Assembly (NCBI GenBank): GCA_004366195.1
Contig: SIRV01000365.1
Coordinates: 1-8,240 of the forward strand
From: Actinomycetota bacterium
GTDB taxonomy: Bacteria > Actinomycetota > UBA4738 > HRBIN12
DNA length: 8,240 nt
Reading direction: 5' to 3'
Both the position numbers and the translations under genes were made by a program. The notes beneath the pieces are model-generated. The model was not told the DNA's origin. It was given only the letters and a program-made list of their open reading frames with translations, and ran no database searches. Shown here one piece after another: positions 1 to 6,384 of this stretch (its first letter is position 1; each line of letters starts with the position of its first letter).

Positions 1-225
1 GTCGGGATCACCGACCTGCCCGTCGTCGCCTACCCGGACGCCCGAGCCTTCTACGACGGCGTCCGCCGCGCGTGGGTCGACCCGCCCCGGCAGGACCCGC
101 GCCCGCCGCTCCGGCCGGCGGCGTGGTGCGAGGCCGGCGCGTCTCATCGGCGGCTGCTGCGGGGATCGGCCCCGCGGAGATCGCGGCGATGGCCCGCACG
201 CTCGGCCGGACCTACGCCGCGGTGA
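1..225 (+). CDS. 3' end of an unrecognised ORF, possibly frame-disrupted
   Basis: An open frame enters from the left edge and ends at TGA 223-225. The first 45 or so codons have the strong third-position G/C bias of the real genes here and read like true protein, for example ITDLPVVAYPDARAFYDG. After about position 145 the bias in this frame weakens. A different frame (third bases at multiples of 3 plus 2) takes over with good codon use and a helix-turn-helix-like stretch, GPAEIAAMARTLGRTYAAV, at roughly 168-224. I do not recognise the family. It could be a gene tail followed by non-coding sequence, or a gene interrupted by one or more indels. The assigned stop is therefore uncertain. The next gene starts 57 bases after it. 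Confidence 0.3.
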   Translation, partial: VGITDLPVVAYPDARAFYDGVRRAWVDPPRQDPRPPLRPAAWCEAGASHRRLLRGSAPRRSRRWPARSAGPTPR

Positions 226-282
226 ACCGTCTCCAGCGCAAGGCTCAAGCAGCTCCGCATCGCGCCGATACCTCTGGCGAGG

Positions 283-408
283 ATGAGCGCGCGATCTGCC
301 GTCAGCCCCGAGCCGGGGCAGCTCCGCCGGTTCCGACCGCCCGGGATCCTCGCCGGTCTGATCGCCGTATGGCTGACGGTCGGGGCGTCGCCGTACGCGG
401 CACGGGCG
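283..408 (+). other. Signal peptide coding region
   Basis: Residues 1-42 of the surface protein. A basic n-region (R15, R16, R18) precedes a hydrophobic core (ILAGLIAVWLTVGA) and an AxA-type site, A40-R41-A42, with Q43 as the predicted first mature residue. This fits Sec export and type I signal peptidase. There is no lipobox cysteine, so it is not a lipoprotein. The n-region is rather long, which leaves some doubt about the exact start codon. Confidence 0.72.
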
Positions 409-1698
409 CAGGGCTTCGAGCCGCCCGTGATCAAGAAGGCGATCCTCAACGAGGCGGATGCGCCGTTCACCGCGGGTGAGACCATCGTGTTCGAGATCGC
501 GGTGGCGAACCCCCTCGGTGGAGCGAGCGGGATCTACGTTCGCATCGGCGACGCGATCGACCCGAACTACGCGGGGCTCGCGGCGCCCACGCTCCGCTAC
601 GACGACACCATCGGGACCTGCACCTACGACTTCGAGCCGGGGGGCGTCGGACACCGGGTGTCGTGCACCAACGCAGGCGGCGTCCCGCTCGACCCGGGGC
701 GGGAGTGGCGCATCGAGATCCAGGTTCGGGTGGATCCGACGGCGTGCGCCCTCGGCGGGGTACGGGGCGAGCTCCCCCCGTACGAAAACGCGGTGTCCTG
801 GCAGTGGTGGAGCGACAAGCTCCCCGTCACCGAAGGAGAACCCGCGTCGGTGCGGGTCGACGTCGAGCCACCCGAGCCCTGCGACTTCCGGGTCAGCAAG
901 GCGGCCGATGCGTCGAGGGCGGCGCCCGGAGACGTCGTTACATTCGACGTCACGGTCGAGAACGTCGGGAACGACTACAGGCTCTACGGCGGCTTCTGGC
1001 CGACCTCCATCATCTACGACGTGGTCCCCTCCCCGCTGGAGGTCGTCGGTGTCGAGTCGCTCTCGCCGGACTACGGATGCGACGTGGCGGGCCCCTACGA
1101 CGGCACCCCGCCGGCCGGGTTCGCATGGTTGCCTTCAGAATCGGGAACCCTGGTGTGGTGCCTCTCGCCCGCCCGCGACGCGACGTGGGTCTTCCCGAAG
1201 GGCGCCGTGGCGAGGCTCCGGATCTCCGCGCGCGTCCCATCCGACGTGAACGCATGCGAGATCGGCAACCTGTCCAACGTGGCGCGCTTCGCCTTCGGGT
1301 TCACGACCTTCCACGGTTTCGCGGGGCTCACGAGCCGGGCGAGCGAGCCCGTGCAGGTGGAACTCACGGGTTGCGGCAGGGACTCCGATCCCATCGACCC
1401 CATCGATCCCGACGAGCCGGGGGATGACGACCCGCCCGGCGATCTTGAAGAGCCGGACGCTCCCGGTGAGCCCGGGTCGGGGGACCCTGAGGAGCCGGGG
1501 GGTGGCGAGGGGCTAGAAACGCACAGCGGTGGCGCCTCGCGCTCGCCCCAGCCCACCATCGCCGCGGCCGACACCTATCCCCTGGCGTGGACGGGTTTCG
1601 CGGTCGTGCCGCTCGCGCTCCTCGCCTCGACGGTCACGGCCCTCGGCGCGCTCTTGCTCCGACTCGCTCGCCGCCCTCGCCGACCCTTCGCGCGGTGA
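283..1698 (+). CDS. Secreted wall-anchored protein with two DUF11-like modules and an LAWTG sorting signal
   Basis: This is a 471-residue exported surface protein. Residues 15-42 form a signal peptide: a basic RRFR stretch, a hydrophobic core at 22-39, and a likely cleavage site ARA|Q after A42. The mature part has two related beta-rich modules, about 46-200 and 201-364. The second opens with the DUF11-like pattern VSKAAD...APGDVVTFDVTVENVGN, and the first has the similar TAGETIVFEIAVANP. Each module carries four cysteines (113, 128, 155, 200 and 266, 293, 325, 364), suggesting disulfides. Residues 369-412 are an acidic Asp/Glu/Pro/Gly spacer. The C-terminus has LAWTG (434-438), a hydrophobic segment and an Arg-rich tail. 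By family knowledge this is a class E sortase substrate (LAxTG); a sortase gene is not in the window. The ligand or structural role is unknown. ATG 283 is the only start that keeps the signal peptide, but it lacks a well-spaced ribosome binding site. The 3' end overlaps the convergent MEMO gene by 65 bp. Confidence 0.8.
   Translation: MSARSAVSPEPGQLRRFRPPGILAGLIAVWLTVGASPYAARAQGFEPPVIKKAILNEADAPFTAGETIVFEIAVANPLGGASGIYVRIGDAIDPNYAGLAAPTLRYDDTIGTCTYDFEPGGVGHRVSCTNAGGVPLDPGREWRIEIQVRVDPTACALGGVRGELPPYENAVSWQWWSDKLPVTEGEPASVRVDVEPPEPCDFRVSKAADASRAAPGDVVTFDVTVENVGNDYRLYGGFWPTSIIYDVVPSPLEVVGVESLSPDYGCDVAGPYDGTPPAGFAWLPSESGTLVWCLSPARDATWVFPKGAVARLRISARVPSDVNACEIGNLSNVARFAFGFTTFHGFAGLTSRASEPVQVELTGCGRDSDPIDPIDPDEPGDDDPPGDLEEPDAPGEPGSGDPEEPGGGEGLETHSGGASRSPQPTIAAADTYPLAWTGFAVVPLALLASTVTALGALLLRLARRPRRPFAR
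1387..1518 (+). repeat. Acidic Pro/Gly low-complexity spacer, short DP/EP repeats
   Basis: Codes for residues 369-412 of the surface protein. It begins with near-exact short tandem units (gatcccatc, gaccccatc, gatcccgac) giving DPIDPIDP, then continues as irregular EPG/DDP/GEP units. Regions like this commonly span the cell wall between a folded ectodomain and a sortase anchor. Such tracts often vary in length between strains. Confidence 0.65.
1582..1596 (+). other. LAWTG cell-wall sorting motif
   Basis: The codons ctg gcg tgg acg ggt give L434-A-W-T-G438. They are followed by a hydrophobic stretch (FAVVPLALLASTVTALGALL) and the basic end RLARRPRRPFAR, which is the tripartite sortase signal. 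LAxTG rather than LPxTG is the signal recognised by class E sortases in high-GC Gram-positive bacteria. Cleavage would fall between T437 and G438. Confidence 0.75.
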
Positions 1699-2485
1699 CG
1701 ACGAACGCGCCGTACCCGACGACCCGCCAGGGGTCGCCCGCCGTGTCGGCCGAGGTCCGCAGGTCGAGCAGATGTACCCCGAGGTCCTCGCGCCGGGCGA
1801 GTTCCACCAGCCCCCGCAACGCGTAGACGCCGCACGCGTCCTCCAGCCCGATCGCGTCGGGGTCGCGCGCGAGGACCGCGTCGGCCGTGCGCCGGTCCAG
1901 GCGCTTGGCCGTGGCGTCGTCGTGGTAGTGGCTGAGGTCGGTGCTGACGACGACGAGCGCCTCCGGGAGCAGCGCCGCCATGACGTCGGCCACCTGAGAT
2001 GGGCGGGCGACGCCCACCGCGACCGGGCAGATCCGAAGTCCCTCCCCCACGATCCGCTGGAGGAACGGCACCTGCACCTCGAGCGAGTGCTCGGGCAGGT
2101 GCGGCCCCTCCTCCGCGATCGCCCCGGCCGCCACCGCGCGCTCGCGCAGCTCCCCGTCGATGGGCACGGTCCCGAGCGGCGTCCGCCACGTCCCCGCGGT
2201 GGAGACCGCGCAGCCGCGGAGCGGCACGAAATGGGCGGGACCGAAGATCGCGACGCGCGCGGGGGGCCGTCGCCGGAGCAGCGCGTACGCGGTCGCGGCG
2301 ATCGGCCCCGAGTACACGTAGCCGGCATGGGGCACCACCAGCGCGACCGGATCGCCCGCGAGCTCCGGCGGCACCGCCTGCGCGAGGAGGGCGTCCACCG
2401 CGGCGGCGAGCTCCCCGGGGTCCGAGGGGTAGAAGGTCCCGGCCACGGCCGGCCGGCGCTCGCGCATCGTCCCCGCCGCCCTCAT
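1634..2485 (-). CDS. amrB: AmmeMemoRadiSam system protein B (MEMO family)
   Basis: A 283-residue protein of the MEMO1 family, structurally related to class III extradiol dioxygenases (LigB-like). The exact bacterial reaction is not established. Visible family signatures are RPAVAGTFYPSDPGEL near the N-terminus, VPHAGYVYSGPIAATAY, GPAH, STDLSHY, and the C-terminal VVGYGAFVVT. The residues matching the metal site of human MEMO1 are present: H53, H85, D183, H186 and C218, so the site looks intact. ATG 2485 is chosen because its ATGA overlaps the stop of the radical SAM gene, implying translational coupling. A second in-frame ATG at 2467 gives an N-terminus closer to the family norm and is a real alternative. 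About 19 residues follow the conserved core, and this tail overlaps the convergent surface-protein gene. No AMMECR1 gene is adjacent. Confidence 0.92.
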   Translation of the reverse strand: MRAAGTMRERRPAVAGTFYPSDPGELAAAVDALLAQAVPPELAGDPVALVVPHAGYVYSGPIAATAYALLRRRPPARVAIFGPAHFVPLRGCAVSTAGTWRTPLGTVPIDGELRERAVAAGAIAEEGPHLPEHSLEVQVPFLQRIVGEGLRICPVAVGVARPSQVADVMAALLPEALVVVSTDLSHYHDDATAKRLDRRTADAVLARDPDAIGLEDACGVYALRGLVELARREDLGVHLLDLRTSADTAGDPWRVVGYGAFVVTARRVGEGGERVGARARRGP

Positions 2486-3567
2486 CGGCCGACCCCGATC
2501 CGGACCGGCATCCGCCGCGAGCCCCAGCGCCCCGGCTCGCCGCGGAACACGCCGGGGATCCGCGTCCCGCACGCGCGGCACCGGCCCTCCTCGTCCAGGT
2601 TCCACCGCCCGAGCTCGTAGCCCACGCGCTCGATCACCGGTCCCCCGCAGGAGGGGCACCACGTGCTCTGGCCCTCGGGGTCGAAGACGTTGCCGGTGTA
2701 CGCGTAGCGGACGCCGTTGCGGATCGCGATCTCCCGGGCCCGCCGCAGCGTGGAGGGCGGCGTCGGCGGGCGGTCGAGCATCTTGTAGTCGGGGTGGAAC
2801 GCCGTGAAGTGCATCGGCACGTCGGGCCCGAGCCGTTCGACGACCCACCGCGTCATCGCGTCGATCTCCTCGTCCGAGTCGTTCAGGCCGGGGATGAGCA
2901 GGTTCGTGAGCTCCACCCACACGTCGGTCTCGCGCACGAGCCACTCGATCGTCTCGAGCACCGGCCGGAGCTCCCCGAGGCACACGTCGCGGTAGAAGCG
3001 CTCGGTGAAGGCCTTCAGGTCGACGTTGGCGGCGTCCATCGCCCGGAACAGCCGCTCGCGGGCGGCGGGCGTCGCGTACCCCGCGGTGACGGCGACGGAG
3101 GCGATGCCCCGCGCCCGGCAGGCCTCGGCGACGTCCACGGCGTACTCGAGGAAGATCACGGGGTCGTTGTAGGTGAAGGCCACGCTCGGGCAGCCGAGCC
3201 GCTCGGCGGCCTCGGCGATCTGCTCCGGCGTGGCCTCGACCGCGAGCGTGTCGACCTCCCGGGACTTGGAGATGTCCCAGTTCTGGCAGAACCGGCAACC
3301 GAGGTTGCAGCCGGCCGTCCCGAACGAGAGCACGGGCGTCCCCGGCAGGAAGTGGTTCAGCGGCTTCTTCTCGATGGGGTCCACGCAGAACCCGCTCGAG
3401 CGCCCGTAGGTCGTGAGCACGATCCGCCCGCCGACGCAGGCCCGGACGAAGCAGAAACCGCGCTGCCCCTCGTGGAGCCGGCAGGCGCGCGGACAGGCGT
3501 CGCACTGGACCCGTCCGTCCGGCAGCGCGTGCCAGAGCTCCGTCGGATGTCCGGCGAGCGCCTCCAT
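2482..3567 (-). CDS. amrS: AmmeMemoRadiSam system radical SAM enzyme (PFL-activase-like)
   Basis: A 361-residue radical SAM protein of the family paired with MEMO proteins and related to pyruvate formate-lyase activating enzymes. The SAM-binding 4Fe-4S cluster motif CX3CX2C is C87, C91, C94 within GTAGCNLGCRFCQNWDIS. An N-terminal cysteine group (C22, C25, C29, C39, plus C44) matches the family's CxxCPxxC...GxC element. FTYNDPVIFLEY, DLKAFTERFYR, HFTAFHPDYKM and AYTGNV are further family blocks. The C-terminus has two CxxC pairs (C304/C307 and C330/C333) resembling a zinc ribbon. The start at 3567 is set by a strong Shine-Dalgarno sequence 5 nt upstream. It is the first gene of a two-gene operon with the MEMO gene and is divergent from the permease gene. 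The substrate is unknown. By family analogy it makes a 5'-deoxyadenosyl radical that may modify a partner. Confidence 0.93.
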   Translation of the reverse strand: MEALAGHPTELWHALPDGRVQCDACPRACRLHEGQRGFCFVRACVGGRIVLTTYGRSSGFCVDPIEKKPLNHFLPGTPVLSFGTAGCNLGCRFCQNWDISKSREVDTLAVEATPEQIAEAAERLGCPSVAFTYNDPVIFLEYAVDVAEACRARGIASVAVTAGYATPAARERLFRAMDAANVDLKAFTERFYRDVCLGELRPVLETIEWLVRETDVWVELTNLLIPGLNDSDEEIDAMTRWVVERLGPDVPMHFTAFHPDYKMLDRPPTPPSTLRRAREIAIRNGVRYAYTGNVFDPEGQSTWCPSCGGPVIERVGYELGRWNLDEEGRCRACGTRIPGVFRGEPGRWGSRRMPVRIGVGR

Positions 3568-3572
3568 CGCCC

Positions 3573-3579
3573 ACCTCCT
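3573..3579 (-). promoter_or_regulatory. Strong Shine-Dalgarno for the radical SAM gene
   Basis: Read on the minus strand this is AGGAGGT, followed by 5 nt (GGGCG) and ATG at 3567. It fixes the start of the radical SAM gene and shows that this operon is translated from a led mRNA, unlike several neighbours that look leaderless. I see no convincing -10/-35 pair for it in the 68-bp divergent spacer. Confidence 0.85.
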
Positions 3580-3621
3580 ATGTCCATCATGACGCTTCCC
3601 GGCGCGACGCGCGAGGTCGTG

Positions 3622-3627
3622 TAGCCT
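3622..3627 (+). promoter_or_regulatory. -10 element TAGCCT, leaderless start of the permease gene
   Basis: TAGCCT fits the actinobacterial TAnnnT -10 pattern and ends 8 nt before the ATG at 3636. That would place the transcription start at or next to the A of the start codon. There is no Shine-Dalgarno sequence between 3610 and 3635 and no clear -35 box. The same geometry recurs at three other genes in the window. Confidence 0.55.
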
Positions 3628-3635
3628 CCGGCGCG

Positions 3636-4472
3636 ATGCCGCCGCTGCTGTTCGCCCTGGGATCCGGGCTCGCGTGGGGGGCCGCCGACTTCCTCGGCGG
3701 GATCACGGCCAAGCGCCGTCCGATCCTCGCCGTCGTGCTCCTCTCGCAGCTCGCGGGGACGGCGTTCATCACCGCCCTCGTCCTCCTCCGCGGGGTCCCA
3801 CCGCCGGCCCCGCGGACGTTGCTCGTGGCGCTAGCGGGCGGGACCGCTGGGGCGATCGGGCTCGCCGCCCTCTACCGGGGCCTCGCGATCGGCCGCATGG
3901 GGCTCGTCGCCCCCACGGCGGCCCTGTCGGGGGCGATCCCCGTCGCCTGGGGGCTGCTGCGGGGCGAGCGCCCGAGCGCGCTCCAGCTCGCGGGGATCGC
4001 CGTGGCGATCGGCGGCATCGTGCTCGCCGCCCGGACCCCCGACCCCGAGGGCCAGCGGACGACGGCTGGGCTCGGTCTCGCGGTGGTGGCCGCCCTCACC
4101 ATCGGGCTCGTGGGGGTCGCCCTCGACGAGGCGGGGCGGAGTGACCCCTTCTACGCGACCCTCATGGTCCGGGTCGGCGCGCTCTCGCTCCTCGTCCTCG
4201 CGGTCCTCGCGCGACGGCCCACCCTCCGGGTGGGCGCCGTGGACGGCGGACGCCTCGCCCTGACCGGCGTCCTCGACAACGGCGCGAACCTCGCCTTCGC
4301 GATGGCGGCGAACCGCGGCGGCCTGCTGGCGCTGAACGCGGTGCTCGGCTCGCTCTATCCCGTGACGACGGCGCTGCTCGCGCGGTTCCTTCTCCGCGAG
4401 CGCCTGAGCCGCGTGCAGACCCTCGGCGTGCTCGGCGCGCTCGCGGGCGTCGCGCTCATCGCCGGTGGCTGA
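3636..4472 (+). CDS. EamA/DMT-family permease
   Basis: A 278-residue integral membrane protein of the drug/metabolite transporter superfamily. It shows two EamA-type repeats of about five hydrophobic helices each: roughly residues 1-132, ending AIAVAIGGIVLAAR, and 142-278, ending LGVLGALAGVALIAGG. The N-terminal FALGSGLAWGAADFLGG and the conserved ends of both repeats (GAIPVAWGLLRGERPSALQ and YPVTTALLARFLLRERLSRVQ) are typical. The substrate cannot be read from sequence; relatives export amino acids, nucleosides or other metabolites. It appears leaderless. It diverges from the radical SAM operon across a 68-bp spacer, and its last 17 bp overlap the end of the convergent mgsA. Length is normal for the family. 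Confidence 0.93.
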   Translation: MPPLLFALGSGLAWGAADFLGGITAKRRPILAVVLLSQLAGTAFITALVLLRGVPPPAPRTLLVALAGGTAGAIGLAALYRGLAIGRMGLVAPTAALSGAIPVAWGLLRGERPSALQLAGIAVAIGGIVLAARTPDPEGQRTTAGLGLAVVAALTIGLVGVALDEAGRSDPFYATLMVRVGALSLLVLAVLARRPTLRVGAVDGGRLALTGVLDNGANLAFAMAANRGGLLALNAVLGSLYPVTTALLARFLLRERLSRVQTLGVLGALAGVALIAGG

Positions 4473-4848
4473 TCTCCTCGATCCGGGAGAGGAGGATCTC
4501 CGCTGACGCGCGGTTCGTCGCGAGGGGCACGTCGTGCACGTCGCACACCTTGAGCACGGCCTGGATGTCCGGCTCGTGCGGGTGGGCGGTGAGCGGGTCG
4601 CGGAAGAACACCACGGCGCCCACCTCGCCGGTCACGATGCGCGCGCCGATCTGCAGATCGCCCCCTTGCGGGCCGCTCGCCACCCGCTCGATCTCCAGGC
4701 CGAGTTCGGCCGCAAGGAGCGACCCGGTCGTCGCCGTGGCCACGAGCCGGAGCTCCCGGAGCACGTCGAGGTGCTCCCGGGCGAACCGGAGGAGGTCGTC
4801 CTTCTTCCCGTCGTGCGCGATGAGCGCGAGCGTGAAGCGATCGTCCAT
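4456..4848 (-). CDS. mgsA: Methylglyoxal synthase
   Basis: A 130-residue protein, close to full family length, that converts dihydroxyacetone phosphate to methylglyoxal and phosphate in the cytoplasm, a bypass of lower glycolysis. The family blocks are complete: LALIAHDGKKDDL (H12, D13, K16), ATATTGSLLAAELGLE, SGPQGGDLQIGARI with D64 matching the catalytic Asp of the E. coli enzyme, FFRDPLTAHPHEPDIQ with H91 and D94, and CDVHDVPLATN. All active-site positions I can align are present. The ATG at 4848 is preceded by a leaderless-type -10 element rather than a ribosome binding site, so it may be transcribed separately from the oxidoreductase gene 53 bp upstream. The stop lies inside the end of the convergent permease gene. 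No methylglyoxal-detoxifying gene (glyoxalase) is in view. Confidence 0.96.
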   Translation of the reverse strand: MDDRFTLALIAHDGKKDDLLRFAREHLDVLRELRLVATATTGSLLAAELGLEIERVASGPQGGDLQIGARIVTGEVGAVVFFRDPLTAHPHEPDIQAVLKVCDVHDVPLATNRASAEILLSRIEEISHRR

Positions 4849-4855
4849 CGCCCGC

Positions 4856-4861
4856 AGCGTA
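4856..4861 (-). promoter_or_regulatory. -10 element TACGCT, leaderless start of mgsA
   Basis: On the minus strand TACGCT is followed by 7 nt (GCGGGCG) and the ATG of mgsA at 4848. It matches TAnnnT, and no Shine-Dalgarno sequence is available. It implies that mgsA has its own promoter inside the 53-bp gap after the oxidoreductase gene. No clear -35 box is seen. Confidence 0.55.
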
Positions 4862-4901
4862 CGCCCCGTGCCTGACCGGCGCGTGACCGCCGCGTGAACC
4901 C

Positions 4902-6313
4902 TCAGCTCTGGAACCCGAGCCCCAGGCGGTCGAGGGCCGCGAGCCAGGGACCGCGCCGTCCGGTGCGGTCGAGGCGATCGTAGGCGCGGATCGTGCCGCG
5001 GATCGCGAGGAACCGCAGCGGCTCCGGCGGGAACGGCACCGGCTTGGTCCGGACGAACCGGAGCGCGGTGCGCTCGGTCTCCAGGCCGTCGACGAGGTCG
5101 AGGGCCGTGCGGGCCCCGAACCGGGTGGCCCCCACCCCGAGGCCGGTGTACCCGACGGCGTAGGCGGCCCGGCCGCCGAGCGCGGTGCCGAAGAAGGCCG
5201 AGTACCGGCTGCAGGTGTCGATGATGCCGCCCCAGCGGTGCGTGAACCGGACCCCCTCGAGCTGGGGGAACGTCTCGAAGAAGTGGCGGGCGAGGCGCAG
5301 GTGCACGGCGTCGTCGAGCTCGAGCCGCCGCGCCGTCCGCCCGCCGAAGTGGTACGTGGCGTCGTACCCGCCCCACAGGATCCGATCGTCGGCCGAGAGG
5401 CGGAAGTAGTGGAAGCGGTTCGCGGCATCCGAGAGCCCCTCACGCCCCGCCCACCCGATCGCCTCGCGCTGCTCGGCCGAGAGCGGCTCGGTCATCAGCA
5501 CGTGGTCGTAGACGGGGACGACGTAGGCGCGGATCCGCCGGAGGAGCGGCGGAAGCCGTTCGTCGCGAGGATCGCTCGCTCCGCCCGCACCGAGCCCGAG
5601 CTCGTCCGGACGAGGACGTCGCGCCCGTCGCGCTCGATCGAGACCGCCGGCGAGCGCTCGAAGATCCGGACGCCGAGACCGAGGGCGACGTCCCGCAGGC
5701 CCCAGGCAAGCCGCGCCGGGTTCACCAGCGCATGCCCCTTCCCGCCGATCCGCAGGCCTCCGACGTACGCCGGGGAGCGGAGGACCTGCTGGGTCGCCGC
5801 CGCGTCGAGCACCTCGGCCCGGTACCCGAACCGCCGGTGGGTCGCCGCCGCGTCCTCGAACCACGCGGTCTCGTGGGCCCGGCGGGCGAGCAGCACCACC
5901 GGCCCGAGCTCGAGGTCCGCGCGGATCCCGTGCCGCTCCACCGCGGCAACCAGGCCGTCGAAGTTCTCCAGCCCCTGGCGCTCGAGCTCCTCGATCTCGT
6001 CGGGGAAGCGGTGGAGGCCGTTCTCGAGGCCGTGGGTCAGGGAGGAGGCGACGAACCCCCCGTTGCGACCGCTCGCGCCCCACCCCACGCGGCCGCCCTC
6101 AAGGACGACGACCTCGCGGCCGGGGTCGCGCTCCCGAGCCTCGAGCGCGGCCCACAGACCCGTGAACCCGGCGCCGACGATGACGAGGTCGGCCCGGACC
6201 TCGCCCCGCAGGGGCTCGAGCGCCTCGGGCCTCGCCGGGTCGTCCAGCCAGAAGGAGCGGGGTCGGGCGTCGGCGAACGAGCGGCGCAGTTCGACGTCGG
6301 GCAGCGGGCGCAT
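4902..6313 (-). pseudogene. FAD-dependent DAO-family oxidoreductase, broken by a one-base frameshift
   Basis: The two halves lie in different frames and join into one recognisable enzyme of about 470 residues, normal for OrdL/PuuB-like amine or amino-acid oxidases of the DAO superfamily. The N-terminal part (6313 to about 5552, 254 residues) has the Rossmann dinucleotide fold ADLVIVGAGFTGLWAA (G47, G49, G52), the acidic E72 after the second strand, and VGWGASGRNGG. It ends AERAILATNGF. The C-terminal part (about 5552 to 4902, 216 residues) resumes in another frame with PPLLRRIRAYVVPVYDHVL and continues through HRWGGIIDTCSRYSAFFG and AVGYTGLGVGATRFGARTALDL. One C missing from a C-run at 5551-5552 (minus strand) explains the break. 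This is either a true lesion or a sequencing or assembly error. The start at 6313 follows a leaderless-type -10 element. The substrate is unknown. Confidence 0.85.
5550..5554 (-). other. Frameshift site in the FAD oxidoreductase
   Basis: The minus strand reads GGC TTC CG CCG CTC where GGC TTC CCG CCG CTC would join ATNGF to PPLLRRIRAY without a break. As written, the first frame runs on only about 15 more codons to a stop at 5505-5510. The lost base is in a short homopolymer, a common place both for sequencing errors and for real indels. Confidence 0.85.
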
Positions 6314-6321
6314 CGCGCGGA

Positions 6322-6327
6322 AGGGTA
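6322..6327 (-). promoter_or_regulatory. -10 element TACCCT, leaderless start of the FAD oxidoreductase
   Basis: On the minus strand TACCCT is followed by 8 nt (TCCGCGCG) and the ATG at 6313. It has the same TAnnnT geometry as the permease, mgsA and LLM oxidoreductase starts, with no Shine-Dalgarno sequence. It supports 6313 as the start over the in-frame ATG at 6415. Confidence 0.5.
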
Positions 6328-6384
6328 CCGCGCCCCCGAGCACGGTGCGTCGGTCGAGGCCGCGTAGCCCATGGCTCTCCTCGC

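Noticed and set aside
268..283. Leaderless -10 element before the surface-protein ATG
   Set aside because: The closest match (TACCTCT at 269-275) does not fit TAnnnT at the spacing seen for the other four genes, and a GGCGAGG run abuts the ATG instead.
1634..3574. A 646-codon minus-strand frame that could be read as one fused radical SAM-MEMO protein
   Set aside because: Only the part from 2485 down has MEMO motifs. The upstream part is an off-frame shadow, and the radical SAM motifs are in another frame with its own stop at 2482.
1999..3624. A 541-codon plus-strand open frame opposite the radical SAM and MEMO genes
   Set aside because: It has low-complexity Arg/Pro/Ala composition with no family motifs. 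It is the antisense shadow of two well-supported genes in high-GC DNA.
6358..6372. Minus-strand GAGGAG followed by ATG at 6372
   Set aside because: The frame it opens (to 6037) is not the oxidoreductase frame and its product has no recognisable motif, so the Shine-Dalgarno match looks coincidental.
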